DNA from: Paraburkholderia youngii | Lineage (GTDB): Bacteria; Pseudomonadota; Gammaproteobacteria; Burkholderiales; Burkholderiaceae | Assembly (NCBI RefSeq): GCF_013366925.1 | Contig: NZ_JAALDK010000001.1 | Location: 4,705,165-4,769,164 of the forward strand | Length of the DNA stretch: 64,000 nt | Reading direction: 5' to 3' | Shown here: positions 19,127 to 27,796 of the stretch, piece by piece | Position numbering within the stretch: the stretch's first letter is position 1 | Layout of the letters: each line of letters begins with the position of its first letter | Program-made: the position numbers and the translations under genes | The notes under the pieces: model-generated | Seen by the model: only the letters and a program-made list of their open reading frames with translations | What the model was told of the DNA's origin: nothing | Database searches by the model: none

Positions 19127-20506
19127 ATGTTCGCCGACGTACGGAAAATCGCCGCGCTCGCGTGGCCCGTATTGATCGGCCAACTGGCCATCATCGCGTT
19201 CGGCGTAATCGATACGGCGATGGTCGGGCGCTACTCGGCCGTCGATCTGGCCGCCCTCGGTCTCGGCTCGTCGATCTACGTCTCGGTCTATATCGGCCTG
19301 ACCGGCATCCTGACCGCGCTGCAGCCGATCGCCGCGCAACTGTACGGCGCGCGCCGCTACGGCGAGATCGGCGAAGAGGTGCGCCAGTCATGGTGGCTCG
19401 CCGCCGCGCTGACCGTGATCGGCTTTCTGATCCTGTTCTTCCCCGGGCCGCTGTTGTCGTTGTCGCACGTGCCCGACGCGCTGCACGAGCGAACCCTCGC
19501 GTATCTGCGGATTCTCGCGTTCGGGCTGCCCGCCGGCCTCGCGTTCCGGGTCTACAGTTCCGTTGCCAACGCGCTCGGCAAACCGCGGCTCGTGATGTTC
19601 CTCCAGATCGCCGCGCTGCTGCTGAAAATTCCGCTCAATACCTGGTTCATTTTCGGCGGCCTCGGCGTGCCGGCGCTGGGCGGTCCGGGCTGCGCGCTTG
19701 CGAGCACGCTGCTCAACTGGGCGCTCGCGGCGCTTGGCATGCTGCTGCTCGCGCGCGTCGACGATTTCAAGGCGCTCGGTATCTTCACGCAATTCTGCTG
19801 GCCGGTCTGGAAGCGCCAGGCCGCACAACTGCGGCTCGGTATTCCGATGGGGTTGTCGTATCTGATCGAGGTCACGTCGTACACGTTCATGGCGCTCTTC
19901 ATCGCGCGCTTCGGCACGACGACGCTCGCCGGGCATCAGATCGCCGGCAATATCGGCGCGGTGCTGTATATGACGCCGCTGTCGATCGGCATCGCGTCGT
20001 CGACGTTGGTCGCGCAGGCGCTCGGCGCGCATCGGCCGCAAGCGGCGCGCACGCTGTCGCGTCACGGCATCGCGATGGCGGTTGCGCTCGCGTGCTGCTA
20101 TGGCGCGCTCGTGCTGGTGCTGCGGCCGTATATCGTCGACGGCTATACGACGAACGCGCAGGTCGCGACGAAGGCGTTGCCACTGGTGCTGATCGTCGCC
20201 TGCTACCACCTGTTCGACGCTTTGCAGATCACGACCGCGTTCGTGCTGCGCGCCTACAAGGTCGCGGTCGTGCCGACCGTCATCTATGCAGTCGCGCTGT
20301 GGGGTGTCGGGCTCGGCGGCGGCTATGCGCTCGGCTTCGATACAACCGGCCTCACGCCGTCCTGGCTCACCGGCGCGCGCGGGTTCTGGGTCGCAAATAC
20401 TGCCAGTCTCGCGATTGCCGGGGCCGGCTTGCTCGTGTATTGGCGGATCGTGAGCCAGCGCTATTTGCGCAAGACCGCTGCAGTGCGGGTTGATTCGGCT
20501 GTATGA
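19127..20506 (+). CDS. MATE family efflux transporter
   Basis: Multidrug/toxin extrusion protein of 459 residues with twelve predicted helices. Family features include the IALAWPVLIGQLA first helix, FGVIDTAMVGRYS, ALQPIAAQLYGARRYGEIG and, in the second half, GTTTLAGHQIAGN and GIASSTLVAQALGA. It should exchange Na+ or H+ for cationic compounds. The frame extends back into the previous gene, but the ATG at 19127 directly follows that gene's stop. Translational coupling to a lipid-sugar transferase-like gene is unusual; substrate is unknown. Confidence 0.88.
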   Translation: MFADVRKIAALAWPVLIGQLAIIAFGVIDTAMVGRYSAVDLAALGLGSSIYVSVYIGLTGILTALQPIAAQLYGARRYGEIGEEVRQSWWLAAALTVIGFLILFFPGPLLSLSHVPDALHERTLAYLRILAFGLPAGLAFRVYSSVANALGKPRLVMFLQIAALLLKIPLNTWFIFGGLGVPALGGPGCALASTLLNWALAALGMLLLARVDDFKALGIFTQFCWPVWKRQAAQLRLGIPMGLSYLIEVTSYTFMALFIARFGTTTLAGHQIAGNIGAVLYMTPLSIGIASSTLVAQALGAHRPQAARTLSRHGIAMAVALACCYGALVLVLRPYIVDGYTTNAQVATKALPLVLIVACYHLFDALQITTAFVLRAYKVAVVPTVIYAVALWGVGLGGGYALGFDTTGLTPSWLTGARGFWVANTASLAIAGAGLLVYWRIVSQRYLRKTAAVRVDSAV

Positions 20507-20630
20507 GGCGATGGGGGCTCAGGAAGGCCTCGAATCGAACTGATGGGACCGTTAGTTGCACCCCAAAACCGGGGGCGAGACTCTAGCCGTCCTGCATCCG
20601 CCATCCCTCTCCCCGTGCAGATCAGCCCTC

Positions 20631-21041
20631 TCACGCGGCGCACGCGGCCTCCCCCTCCCGATCCCTGGCCTCGAATATTTCGCGCGCCGCGAACAACGCA
20701 TTGAGCGCGGCCGGAAAGCCCGCATAAAGCGCCATCTGCATGAACACCTCGACGATCTGCTCGCGCGTGCAGCCGACGTTCAGCGCCGCCTCGATATGCA
20801 CTTTCAACTGCGGCTGCGCACAGCCGAGGGTCGCGAGCGACGCGATCGTCGCAATCTCACGCGTGCGCAGATCGAGCTGCGGCCGGCTGTAGATGTCGCC
20901 GAAGCCGAATTCGATCAGCAGGCGCCCGAATTCCGGCGCGATCGGTGCAAGCGCGGCGATTACCTGCTCGCCCGCCGAACCGTCGATTTCCCTGAGCTTG
21001 TCCCATCCGCGCGTGTAGCGGTCGTTGTCTGCGTAGTCCAT
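20631..21041 (-). CDS. Carboxymuconolactone decarboxylase family protein
   Basis: Protein of 136 residues of the CMD/AhpD fold. It carries RTREIATIASLATLGCAQPQLKVHIEAALNVGCTREQI.EV..QMALYAGFPAALNA, the pattern of PcaC-like members. It lacks the CxxC of AhpD peroxidase partners, so a redox role of the AhpD type is unlikely. GAGGAC precedes the ATG. It lies downstream of, and overlaps by 82 bases, a MerR regulator gene that probably controls it. The natural substrate is unknown; PcaC proper acts in protocatechuate breakdown, but no other pca gene is nearby. Confidence 0.8.
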   Translation of the reverse strand: MDYADNDRYTRGWDKLREIDGSAGEQVIAALAPIAPEFGRLLIEFGFGDIYSRPQLDLRTREIATIASLATLGCAQPQLKVHIEAALNVGCTREQIVEVFMQMALYAGFPAALNALFAAREIFEARDREGEAACAA

Positions 21042-21487
21042 TGCAAGTCCTCATTGGCGTGTGAGGACGACGAGGCTTCGTCGTCCTGTCGTGCCGGATC
21101 GGGCTCAAGCGCGCCGCTCGTGGCTGCCTCGTAGTACGCGATCTTGTCGTCGATCGCGCCGAGGTTGCTCTGCAGTTCGGCGATCCGCGCGAGCAGCACG
21201 GTGCGATGCGCGACCAGCAGGTCGCGGCGCTCGCGCATCGTCAGATGGCCTTGCGCGCGCAGCGCGGCGATCTGCTGCATGCCGGAAATCGACATGCCCG
21301 TCGTCTTCAGACGCATCACGAAGCGTAACCAGTCGAGATCGGCCGGCGAGTACAGCCGGTGCCCCGCCTGCGTGCGCCCGACCGGCCGGATCAGGCCGGC
21401 CTGCTCGTAATAGCGCAGCGTGTGCGTGGATACGCCGATCGTTTCGGCGACCTGACCGATGGTGAGCGCGGTTGAGTGTTTCGACAT
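20960..21487 (-). CDS. MerR family transcriptional regulator
   Basis: Regulator of 175 residues. The N-terminal winged helix reads LTIGQVAETIGVSTHTLRYYEQAGLI, followed by RLYSPADLDWLRFV and a coiled-coil dimerisation helix (about 85-120). Beyond residue 140 the sequence is Ser/Thr/Asp-rich and runs in another frame through the first 82 bases of the downstream gene, so the tail may be functionally idle. No effector Cys cluster is seen, so metal sensing is not indicated. Its own promoter has the typical MerR layout at 21497-21527, implying autoregulation and control of the downstream gene. Confidence 0.88.
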   Translation of the reverse strand: MSKHSTALTIGQVAETIGVSTHTLRYYEQAGLIRPVGRTQAGHRLYSPADLDWLRFVMRLKTTGMSISGMQQIAALRAQGHLTMRERRDLLVAHRTVLLARIAELQSNLGAIDDKIAYYEAATSGALEPDPARQDDEASSSSHANEDLQWTTQTTTATRADGTSSGKSTVRRASR

Positions 21488-21496
21488 GACGGACTC

Positions 21497-21527
21497 AGGT
21501 TAGGACTTCGAGTGCACTCTAAGTCAA
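21497..21527 (-). promoter_or_regulatory. MerR-type promoter with 19-bp spacer and dyad operator
   Basis: On the minus strand: -35 TTGACT (21522-21527), a 19-base spacer and -10 TAACCT (21497-21502). The spacer carries the dyad ACTT-A-GAGTGCACTC-G-AAGT. An over-long 19-bp spacer containing a palindrome is the hallmark of MerR-controlled promoters, which the activator untwists. It lies just upstream of the MerR gene. Confidence 0.8.
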
Positions 21528-21798
21528 GCGTCGGACGGTGTCATCCGCCGGCGTTACCCATTCTTTATCGCAAGCGCTTTATCGTGACCGGTATCCACCG
21601 ATAAATTCACCGGAATTGCATGCGGCTAAAAGTTTTAAAGATTGTGTGGCCGGATTTACTTGTCATCGATCGATCGGTATAAATCGACCGCTATCTCAAA
21701 TCGGGTCTGCGATTTGTTCTATGCTTAAACGCAGCGCCCGCTGACAGGATAGGTCGTCCGTTCCCGGCTAACTTTTTGCCCTCAATGGAGTGCTTGCC
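21528..21798. other. Gene-free gap between MerR gene and ComEA-like gene
   Basis: About 270 bases, noticeably more AT-rich than its surroundings. A 68-codon open frame (21538-21744) has no family signature or ribosome site and is not accepted. GGAG at 21787-21790 serves the ComEA-like gene. Confidence 0.5.
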
Positions 21799-22371
21799 AT
21801 GCTGAAGAAGCTTTTCATGCTTTGCGTCGCTGTGGCTTTGTCGCTGTCGGCCGGATTTGCCGCGGCCGTGGAAGTGAATACCGCCGATCAGGCCGCGCTC
21901 GAATCGGTCAAGGGCATCGGCCCCGTGCATGCGAAAGCGATCCTCGACGAACGCGCCAAAAACGGCCCGTTCAAGAATGCCGACGATCTCGCCGCGCGCG
22001 TGAAGGGCCTCGGCCAGAAATCGGTCGAGAACCTCGAAGCGGCCGGACTGACGATCAACGGCTCGTCGGCGCCGCCGACCGGCGCGAAGACGTCGACCAA
22101 GTCGGCCACGAAGACGACGCCGGCGGCTCCCGCGGCAACCACCGCCGCCGCGCCCGCTGCCACGACGGCAGCGCCGGCCGCGGCTGCTCCCGCGTCGGCC
22201 GCGAAGCCGTCGAAGTCGAAGAAGAAGGCCGCTGCATCCGACGCGACAGCCGCTGCGGCGCCGGCCGCCGCGGCAGCTAGCGCACCGGCCGAAGCATCCG
22301 GCACCAAGGCTTCGAAGAAGAAAGCGAAGAAGAGCAAGGCGGCATCCGCCGCGGCCGCGTCCGGCGCTTGA
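21799..22371 (+). CDS. Exported ComEA-like helix-hairpin-helix protein with lysine/alanine-rich tail
   Basis: Protein of 190 residues. A signal peptide (about 1-23, ending SAGFAAA) is followed by a ComEA-type HhH domain (VEVNTADQAALESVKGIGPVHAKAIL...FKNADDLAARVKGLGQKSVENL, about 24-88). The last 100 residues are Ala/Pro/Thr/Lys repeats (KKAAAS, SKKKAKKSKAA) like the tails of bacterial histone H1 homologues. ComEA binds DNA in the periplasm during uptake for transformation. The basic tail should add non-specific DNA affinity, which is inference. The ATG at 21799 has GGAG eight bases upstream and is preferred over the GTG at 21790. Confidence 0.8.
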   Translation: MLKKLFMLCVAVALSLSAGFAAAVEVNTADQAALESVKGIGPVHAKAILDERAKNGPFKNADDLAARVKGLGQKSVENLEAAGLTINGSSAPPTGAKTSTKSATKTTPAAPAATTAAAPAATTAAPAAAAPASAAKPSKSKKKAAASDATAAAAPAAAAASAPAEASGTKASKKKAKKSKAASAAAASGA

Positions 22372-22475
22372 GGCCGGCGGGGCTGCCGCCCTTGCGTTTC
22401 ACCGCGACGCGCAACCGCGCGTCGTCGTCACCCGCCCGGCCGTCATGCACGCGCCGGCACTCAAGAGAGACCGTC

Positions 22476-22907
22476 ATGAGCCTACTCGACACCATCGGTT
22501 CCCTGCTTGGCAAATCGCCAGAAGGCGGCGGCCAGCAAGCGCTGATCGCAGCCGCGCTCGAATTCGTCAACAACCAGCCTGGTGGCCTGAACGGCCTGAT
22601 CCAGCGCTTCCAGGAAAAGGGCCTCGGCGACGTCGTGTCGTCGTGGGTCGGCAACGGCGAAAACCAGCCGATCGCGCCCGACGCGCTGCATAACGTGCTC
22701 GGCTCCGAGGCCGTGAGCGGCCTCGCCGCCAAGGCCGGCGTCCAGCCGGATCAGGTGACAGGTCTGCTGTCGCAGATCCTGCCGCACGTCGTCAACGCGG
22801 CCACGCCGGAAGGCGAAGTGCCGGCCGATGGCAAGCTGAACGCGACCACGGTGCTCGGCGCGCTCGGCGGCCTGTCGGCGCTGCTCGGCAACAAGGGCAA
22901 CGCTTGA
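22476..22907 (+). CDS. YidB-like DUF937 family protein
   Basis: Protein of 143 residues that starts MSLLDTIGSLLGK and contains GLNGLIQRFQEKGLGDVVSSWVGNGENQPI, followed by LAAKAGVQ..QVTGLLSQILPHVVNAATPEGEVP, the YidB/DUF937 pattern. No membrane segment or signal is visible. The frame opens at 22368, overlapping the previous stop, but the conserved start at 22476 is preferred. Function of the family is unknown. A bidirectional terminator follows. Confidence 0.82.
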   Translation: MSLLDTIGSLLGKSPEGGGQQALIAAALEFVNNQPGGLNGLIQRFQEKGLGDVVSSWVGNGENQPIAPDALHNVLGSEAVSGLAAKAGVQPDQVTGLLSQILPHVVNAATPEGEVPADGKLNATTVLGALGGLSALLGNKGNA

Positions 22908-22982
22908 CCACGAAGTGCGCGATGCGCCGACGGCGGCTCATGCTGCCGGTCGAGGTCGACGCCCGGTTTGAAAACGGCGGGC

Positions 22983-23023
22983 AAAAAAAACCGGCAACGA
23001 AGTCGCCTTCGTTGCCGGTTTCT
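22983..23023. terminator. Bidirectional terminator between yidB-like gene and clpB
   Basis: A perfect 13-bp stem (22990-23002 with 23007-23019) and TCGC loop. On the minus strand eight T residues follow, ending clpB transcripts; on the plus strand a shorter TTTCTT tail follows and ends the yidB-like transcript. Confidence 0.88.
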
Positions 23024-23082
23024 TAACGTTGGCGGGAACGACTCGACTGCCGCCGTCCCGTCGCGTCATCCAGCCATCGCGC

Positions 23083-25680
23083 TCAGTGCACGACGCGTTC
23101 GAACCGCAGCTCACCGTCGTCCACTTCGACCGGAATGACATCCTTCGGACCGAACTTGCCGGCCAGAATCAGCTTCGCGATCGGGTTCTCGATCTCCTGC
23201 TGGATCGCGCGCTTCAGCGGCCGCGCACCGAACAGCGGATCGTAGCCGACCTTGCCGATGTGCTCGAGCGCCGCGTCCGATACCACCAGCTGCATGTCGA
23301 GCTTCGCGAGCCGCTCGTGCAGACGCTGCAACTGGATCCGCGCGATCGACTGGATGTTCGAGCGATCGAGCGCATGGAACACCACGACGTCGTCGATCCG
23401 GTTCAGGAACTCGGGCCGGAAGTGCAGCTTCACCTCTTCCCACACCGCGTCCTTCACCGCTTCCTGCGGCTCGCCGACCATCGCCTGGATCACCTGCGAG
23501 CCGAGGTTCGAGGTCATCACGATCACCGTGTTCTTGAAGTCGACGGTGCGGCCCTGGCCATCGGTCATGCGGCCATCGTCGAGCACCTGCAGCAGCACGT
23601 TGAACACGTCCGGATGCGCCTTCTCGATTTCGTCGAGCAGGATCACGCTATACGGCTTGCGGCGCACGGCCTCGGTCAGATAGCCGCCCTCCTCGTAGCC
23701 GACGTATCCCGGCGGCGCGCCGATCAGACGCGCGACGCTGTGCTTCTCCATGAACTCGCTCATGTCGATACGGATCAGGTGATCTTCCGAATCGAACAGG
23801 AACGACGCCAACGCCTTGCAAAGCTCGGTCTTGCCGACGCCGGTCGGCCCCAGGAACAGGAACGAGCCGTACGGGCGGTTCGGGTCCGCCAGACCCGCCC
23901 GCGAGCGGCGGATCGCATCGGCGACCGCGCTGATCGCCTCGTCCTGGCCGACCACGCGCTCATGCAGCTTCGACTCGATCTGCAGCAGCTTTTCGCGCTC
24001 GCCTTGCATCATGCGCGACACCGGAATACCGGTGGCCCGCGACACCACTTCGGCGATCTCTTCCGCGCCGACCTGCGTGCGCAACAGACGCGGACGCTTC
24101 GGACTGTTCTGCTCCTCGGCTTCGGCGCGCGTGACTTCCTTCAACTGCGCTTCGAGCCCCGGCAGCTTGCCGTACTGAAGTTCGGCGACCTTCTCGAGCT
24201 TGCCCTCGCGCTGCAGACGCACGATTTCCGCGCGCGTCTTCTCGATCTCTTCCTTCAACTGCGCGCTGCCCTGCACCGCTGCTTTTTCGGCGGTCCAGAT
24301 TTCTTCGAGGTCCGAATATTCACGGTTCAGGCGTTCGATTTCCTCTTCGATCAGTTGCAGACGCTTCTGCGACGCTTCGTCCTTCTCCTTCTTCACCGCT
24401 TCGCGTTCGATCTTCAGCTGGATCAGACGACGGTCGAGCCGGTCCATCTCCTCCGGCTTCGAGTCGATTTCCATCTTGATCTTCGACGCGGCTTCGTCGA
24501 TCAGGTCGATCGCCTTGTCCGGCAGGAAGCGGTCCGTGATGTAGCGATGCGACAGCTCCGCCGCCGCGACGATCGCCGGGTCGGTGATGTCGACGCCGTG
24601 GTGCAGCTCATAGCGCTCCTGAAGACCGCGCAGGATCGCGATGGTCGCCTCGACCGACGGTTCGTCCACCAGCACCTTCTGGAAACGGCGCTCGAGCGCG
24701 GCATCCTTCTCGATGTACTTGCGGTATTCGTCGAGCGTGGTCGCGCCGACGCAATGCAGTTCGCCGCGCGACAGCGCCGGCTTCAGCATGTTGCCCGCGT
24801 CCATCGCGCCCTCGGCCTTGCCGGCACCGACCATCGTGTGAATCTCGTCGATGAAGACGATGGTTTGGCCTTCGTCCTTCGCGATGTCGTTGAGCACGGC
24901 CTTCAGGCGCTCTTCGAACTCGCCGCGATATTTCGCGCCCGCGAGCAGCGCGGCCATGTCGAGCGACAGCACGCGCTTGTTCTTCAGCGTTTCCGGCACT
25001 TCGCCGTTGACGATGCGCTGCGCGAGTCCTTCGACGATCGCGGTCTTGCCAACGCCCGGCTCGCCGATCAGCACCGGGTTGTTCTTGGTGCGGCGCTGCA
25101 GGATCTGGATGGAACGGCGGATTTCGTCGTCGCGGCCGATCACCGGATCGAGCTTGCCGGCGCGGGCGCGCTCGGTCAGGTCGATCGTGTATTTCTTCAG
25201 CGCTTCGCGCTGGCTTTCGGCGTCCTGGCTATGCACCTGGGAGCCGCCGCGCACCGCGGCGATCGCGGTTTCGAGCGCCTTGCGCGACAAGCCGTGCTCG
25301 CGCGCGAGACGGCCCACGTCGCCTTTGTCGTCGGCGACCGCGAGCAGGAACATTTCGCTCGCGATAAACGTGTCGTTGAGCTTTTGCGCTTCCTTGTCGG
25401 CCTGGTTCAACAGACCGGTCAGTTCACGGCCGATCTGCACGTTGCCGTCAGTGCCTTGCACCTGGGGCAGCCGCGTGATCGCGTCGTTCAGTGCGGTCTG
25501 TAGAGGTTGTACATGCACGCCGGCGCGCGATAGCAGCGAGCGAGCGGAGCCGTCCTGCTGCGCGACGAGTGCCGCCAGCACGTGAACGGGTTCGATGTAC
25601 TGATTGTCGTGGCCAACCGCCAGACTCTGGGCGTCCGCGAGTGCTTCCTGGAATTTAGTGGTGAGTTTGTCGATTCTCAT
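23083..25680 (-). CDS. clpB: Disaggregating chaperone ClpB
   Basis: Hsp100 ATPase of 865 residues that works with DnaK to resolve protein aggregates. The N domain ([21 protein letters not shown]) is followed by AAA-1 with Walker A GEPGVGKT, the long coiled-coil middle domain (about 400-525, rich in E/K/R), and AAA-2 with GPTGVGKT and the pore motif GYVGYEEGG. The frame extends to 25710, but the ATG ending at 25680 is family-standard and is preceded by GGAGG at eight bases. A sigma-32 heat-shock promoter stands just upstream. Confidence 0.96.
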   Translation of the reverse strand: MRIDKLTTKFQEALADAQSLAVGHDNQYIEPVHVLAALVAQQDGSARSLLSRAGVHVQPLQTALNDAITRLPQVQGTDGNVQIGRELTGLLNQADKEAQKLNDTFIASEMFLLAVADDKGDVGRLAREHGLSRKALETAIAAVRGGSQVHSQDAESQREALKKYTIDLTERARAGKLDPVIGRDDEIRRSIQILQRRTKNNPVLIGEPGVGKTAIVEGLAQRIVNGEVPETLKNKRVLSLDMAALLAGAKYRGEFEERLKAVLNDIAKDEGQTIVFIDEIHTMVGAGKAEGAMDAGNMLKPALSRGELHCVGATTLDEYRKYIEKDAALERRFQKVLVDEPSVEATIAILRGLQERYELHHGVDITDPAIVAAAELSHRYITDRFLPDKAIDLIDEAASKIKMEIDSKPEEMDRLDRRLIQLKIEREAVKKEKDEASQKRLQLIEEEIERLNREYSDLEEIWTAEKAAVQGSAQLKEEIEKTRAEIVRLQREGKLEKVAELQYGKLPGLEAQLKEVTRAEAEEQNSPKRPRLLRTQVGAEEIAEVVSRATGIPVSRMMQGEREKLLQIESKLHERVVGQDEAISAVADAIRRSRAGLADPNRPYGSFLFLGPTGVGKTELCKALASFLFDSEDHLIRIDMSEFMEKHSVARLIGAPPGYVGYEEGGYLTEAVRRKPYSVILLDEIEKAHPDVFNVLLQVLDDGRMTDGQGRTVDFKNTVIVMTSNLGSQVIQAMVGEPQEAVKDAVWEEVKLHFRPEFLNRIDDVVVFHALDRSNIQSIARIQLQRLHERLAKLDMQLVVSDAALEHIGKVGYDPLFGARPLKRAIQQEIENPIAKLILAGKFGPKDVIPVEVDDGELRFERVVH

Positions 25681-25708
25681 CAAGAGACCTCCAATTTCGA
25701 TTACCACC

Positions 25709-25737
25709 AAAATGAGGCGATTTATTAGGGTTTCAAG
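25709..25737 (-). promoter_or_regulatory. Sigma-32 heat-shock promoter of clpB
   Basis: On the minus strand CTTGAAA (25731-25737), a 13-base spacer and CCTCATTTT (25709-25717) closely match the sigma-32 consensus CTTGAAA-N11..16-CCCCATnT. It lies about 30 bases upstream of the clpB start codon, consistent with known heat-shock control of clpB. Confidence 0.82.
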
Positions 25738-25850
25738 CGCTTTTTTGGCCTCGGTCGCAACTATTTAACATTTGAGCGCAAGAACTGCCGCGATCCTTCC
25801 CCGGTGAGGCGGCCGGACGGGTTTGCGCACCCTCGAGCCGACCCGATGTC

Positions 25851-26381
25851 CTAGCTCTTGTGGCCCAACGTCGCCGAACTGCCGCCACGCGTGCCATCCG
25901 ATGCCACCGGAATCGGCAGCGGCACCCTCTGAACGTTGGGTCCCAACCCGAGCAATGCCGCGAGCGGACTTTTCGGTTGCGCGACTTCGCCGATGGTAAA
26001 GCGATCGAGTTCGGCGAGAAAAGCGAGGCTCGCCGCCTGCAGCGCGCCGCGCAGCCGGCAGTGCGGCGTGATGACGCAAGGCCGCTCTTGGCCTTGCCGG
26101 TCCGGCAGACAGCCGACCAGCGCAAAGTCGCTTTCCGTGACCCGCACCACGTCGCCGACGGTCAGCGACAGCGATTGTGCGGCGAGCCGCAACCCGCCGT
26201 TGCGGCCGCGCACGGTTTCGACCCAGCCCAGTTCACCCAGTTGCTGCACGACCTTCATCAGATGATTCTTCGAGATGCCGTAAGCTTCCGAAATGTCATG
26301 AATCGTCGATAATCCGTCGCCCCGCACCGCGAGGTACAGCAGCACGCGCAGCGCGTAATCCGTATAGTCGGTAAGTCTCAT
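25851..26381 (-). CDS. nsrR: Nitric-oxide-sensing repressor NsrR (Rrf2 family)
   Basis: Iron-sulfur regulator of 176 residues. The N-terminal winged helix MRLTDYTDYALRVLLYLAVR with YGISKNHLMKVVQQL and VRGRNGGLRLA is the NsrR type of Rrf2 protein, and ITPHCRLRGALQAA..AFLAELD matches E. coli NsrR. Cluster cysteines are C91, C102 and C108; the first spacing is longer than in E. coli. The frame extends to 26483; the ATG ending at 26381 gives the family start. It is divergent from a truncated haemoglobin gene, a classic NsrR target. No clear NsrR operator was found between them. Confidence 0.85.
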   Translation of the reverse strand: MRLTDYTDYALRVLLYLAVRGDGLSTIHDISEAYGISKNHLMKVVQQLGELGWVETVRGRNGGLRLAAQSLSLTVGDVVRVTESDFALVGCLPDRQGQERPCVITPHCRLRGALQAASLAFLAELDRFTIGEVAQPKSPLAALLGLGPNVQRVPLPIPVASDGTRGGSSATLGHKS

Positions 26382-26637
26382 AGGTCCTGGTATAGCTTGA
26401 AAAGCTGCGAGCAAGTGCGTTGAACGTGCCCGATAACCGCGTCGACGCAAGGGTTGCCGTGAATCTGCGCCGCGCCCTAACATCAGTGGCTGGCGGCGTC
26501 GTTGCTCGAATCGCGTTGCAAAGCTGTGTCGGATAGCAATAGTAGCTTTTTCCGCATCAACCGTTTGTTAGAAAAACGGGGGGTTCGAAGTTCAGTTAAG
26601 CCGCCGCCATCGGCAAACGTATTTTTCTGGAATCCGC
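26382..26637. other. nsrR-globin divergent intergenic region
   Basis: About 256 bases that must hold the promoters of both genes. A short inverted repeat AGCTT-GAA-AAGCT lies near 26393-26405. It does not match the known NsrR 11-1-11 consensus well, so I do not assign it. Confidence 0.4.
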
Positions 26638-27186
26638 ATGAATCCGTCTTTCCCCGCCGCGCCACCGGTCGAGCGCGCGGCCGAACCCACCGAGGCCAAT
26701 ATCCGCGAGCTCGTCTACGGCTTTTACGATCGTGTGCGCGCCGATCCGCTGCTCGGTCCGGTCTTCGACGCGAAGCTCGAGGGCCGCTGGGACGACCATC
26801 TGCCGAAGATGTGCACATTCTGGAACAGCCTCGTGCTCGGCGCGAAGCAGTATCGCGGCAACGTGCAGCAGGTGCATCAGCCGCTCGAAGGCATCGAGCC
26901 GCAGCACTTCAGCCGCTGGCTGTACCTGTTCCTGGATACGGTCGAATCGCGCTATCAACCGGCCGCGGCGGTCCGCTTCATGGAGCCGGCGCTACGGATT
27001 GCGCAGAGTCTGCAACTGAGCCGTTACGGCTGGGATTACAAGATTCCGGCTGAGCAGCAGGCGCTGCTCGAGCGGGTGGCGCCGAAGCGTCGGCCCCGCG
27101 ATGCTGACGACGATGGCGAGCAGCCGTCGCGGCCGGCTGGGGAGCCGTTTCCAGTGCCGATCATCGGACGCTCACGGGAGCAGTGA
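26638..27186 (+). CDS. Group 3 truncated haemoglobin
   Basis: Haem protein of 182 residues, slightly long for its class because of Pro/Arg-rich ends. The globin core (about 18-135) has LVYGFYDRVRADPLLGPVFDAKL, the group 3 block HLPKMCTFWNSLVLGAKQYRGN, a following histidine as likely proximal ligand (QVHQPL), and the G8-type tryptophan in HFSRWLYLF. Such proteins bind O2 or NO and protect against nitrosative stress. Divergence from nsrR supports an NO role. The 45-residue C-terminal tail is unordered and not conserved in the class as far as I know. Confidence 0.82.
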   Translation: MNPSFPAAPPVERAAEPTEANIRELVYGFYDRVRADPLLGPVFDAKLEGRWDDHLPKMCTFWNSLVLGAKQYRGNVQQVHQPLEGIEPQHFSRWLYLFLDTVESRYQPAAAVRFMEPALRIAQSLQLSRYGWDYKIPAEQQALLERVAPKRRPRDADDDGEQPSRPAGEPFPVPIIGRSREQ

Positions 27187-27260
27187 ACGTCGGTCGGCGC
27201 CGACCCGCCTGACACAAACGCGCCGCGTGCGCCACCGCAGCGCCGTGGCCCGCGGTTCGG

Positions 27261-27737
27261 CTACTCCGCCGTCTGGTTTCCCGATGCGATGCCCCAGCGC
27301 GCGAGCGCGGCATCGTCGGTCACGCGCGCGTCGACCCAGCGCTCGCCCGCGTCGGTTTTCTCTTTCTTCCAGAACGGCGCTTCGGTCTTCAGATAGTCCA
27401 TCACGAATTCGCACGACGCAAACGCGTCACCGCGATGCGCGGCCGTCGTCACCACGAGCACGATCTGATCGAGCGGATACAGCTTGCCAACACGATGCAC
27501 GATCAGCACCTCGATGCCCGGCCAGCGTTCGCGCGCACGCTCGACGATCGCCTCGAGCGACTTCTCCGTCATGCCCGGATAGTGTTCGAGCTCCATCGTC
27601 TCGACCGCGCTGCCCTCGTTCAGGTCGCGCACGGTGCCGACGAAGCACGCGACCGCGCCGATCGTCGGATTGCGCGCGCGCAGCGCGGCCACCTCGGCGC
27701 TGAGGTCGAAGTCTTCGGTCTGGACGCGAACGGGCAT
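27261..27737 (-). CDS. moaE: Molybdopterin synthase catalytic subunit MoaE
   Basis: Large subunit of molybdopterin synthase, 158 residues, which inserts sulfur from MoaD thiocarboxylate into precursor Z. Family blocks are present: GAVACFVGTVRD, MELEHYPGMTEKSLE, HRVGKLYPLDQIVLVVTTAAHRGDAF and the lysine pair in APFWKKE. The frame opens at 27947 but the family start MPVRVQTEDFDL is at 27737. It is the last gene of the moeA-moaD-moaE run. Confidence 0.94.
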   Translation of the reverse strand: MPVRVQTEDFDLSAEVAALRARNPTIGAVACFVGTVRDLNEGSAVETMELEHYPGMTEKSLEAIVERARERWPGIEVLIVHRVGKLYPLDQIVLVVTTAAHRGDAFASCEFVMDYLKTEAPFWKKEKTDAGERWVDARVTDDAALARWGIASGNQTAE

Positions 27738-27796
27738 GGGTGACTCCTGATGGCTTTTGTCGCTGGCGTGAACGTGATGATGGGCGTGAGCGCGGC

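Noticed and set aside
21538..21744. 68-codon open frame upstream of the ComEA-like gene
   Set aside because: No ribosome-binding site, no recognisable motif, and it overlaps the MerR promoter region.
23029..25503. 824-codon plus-strand open frame opposite clpB
   Set aside because: Shadow of clpB third-position GC bias; no family motif and no ribosome site.
26382..26637. NsrR operator between nsrR and the globin gene
   Set aside because: The only inverted repeat seen (AGCTT-GAA-AAGCT) does not match the known NsrR consensus; assigning it would be guesswork.
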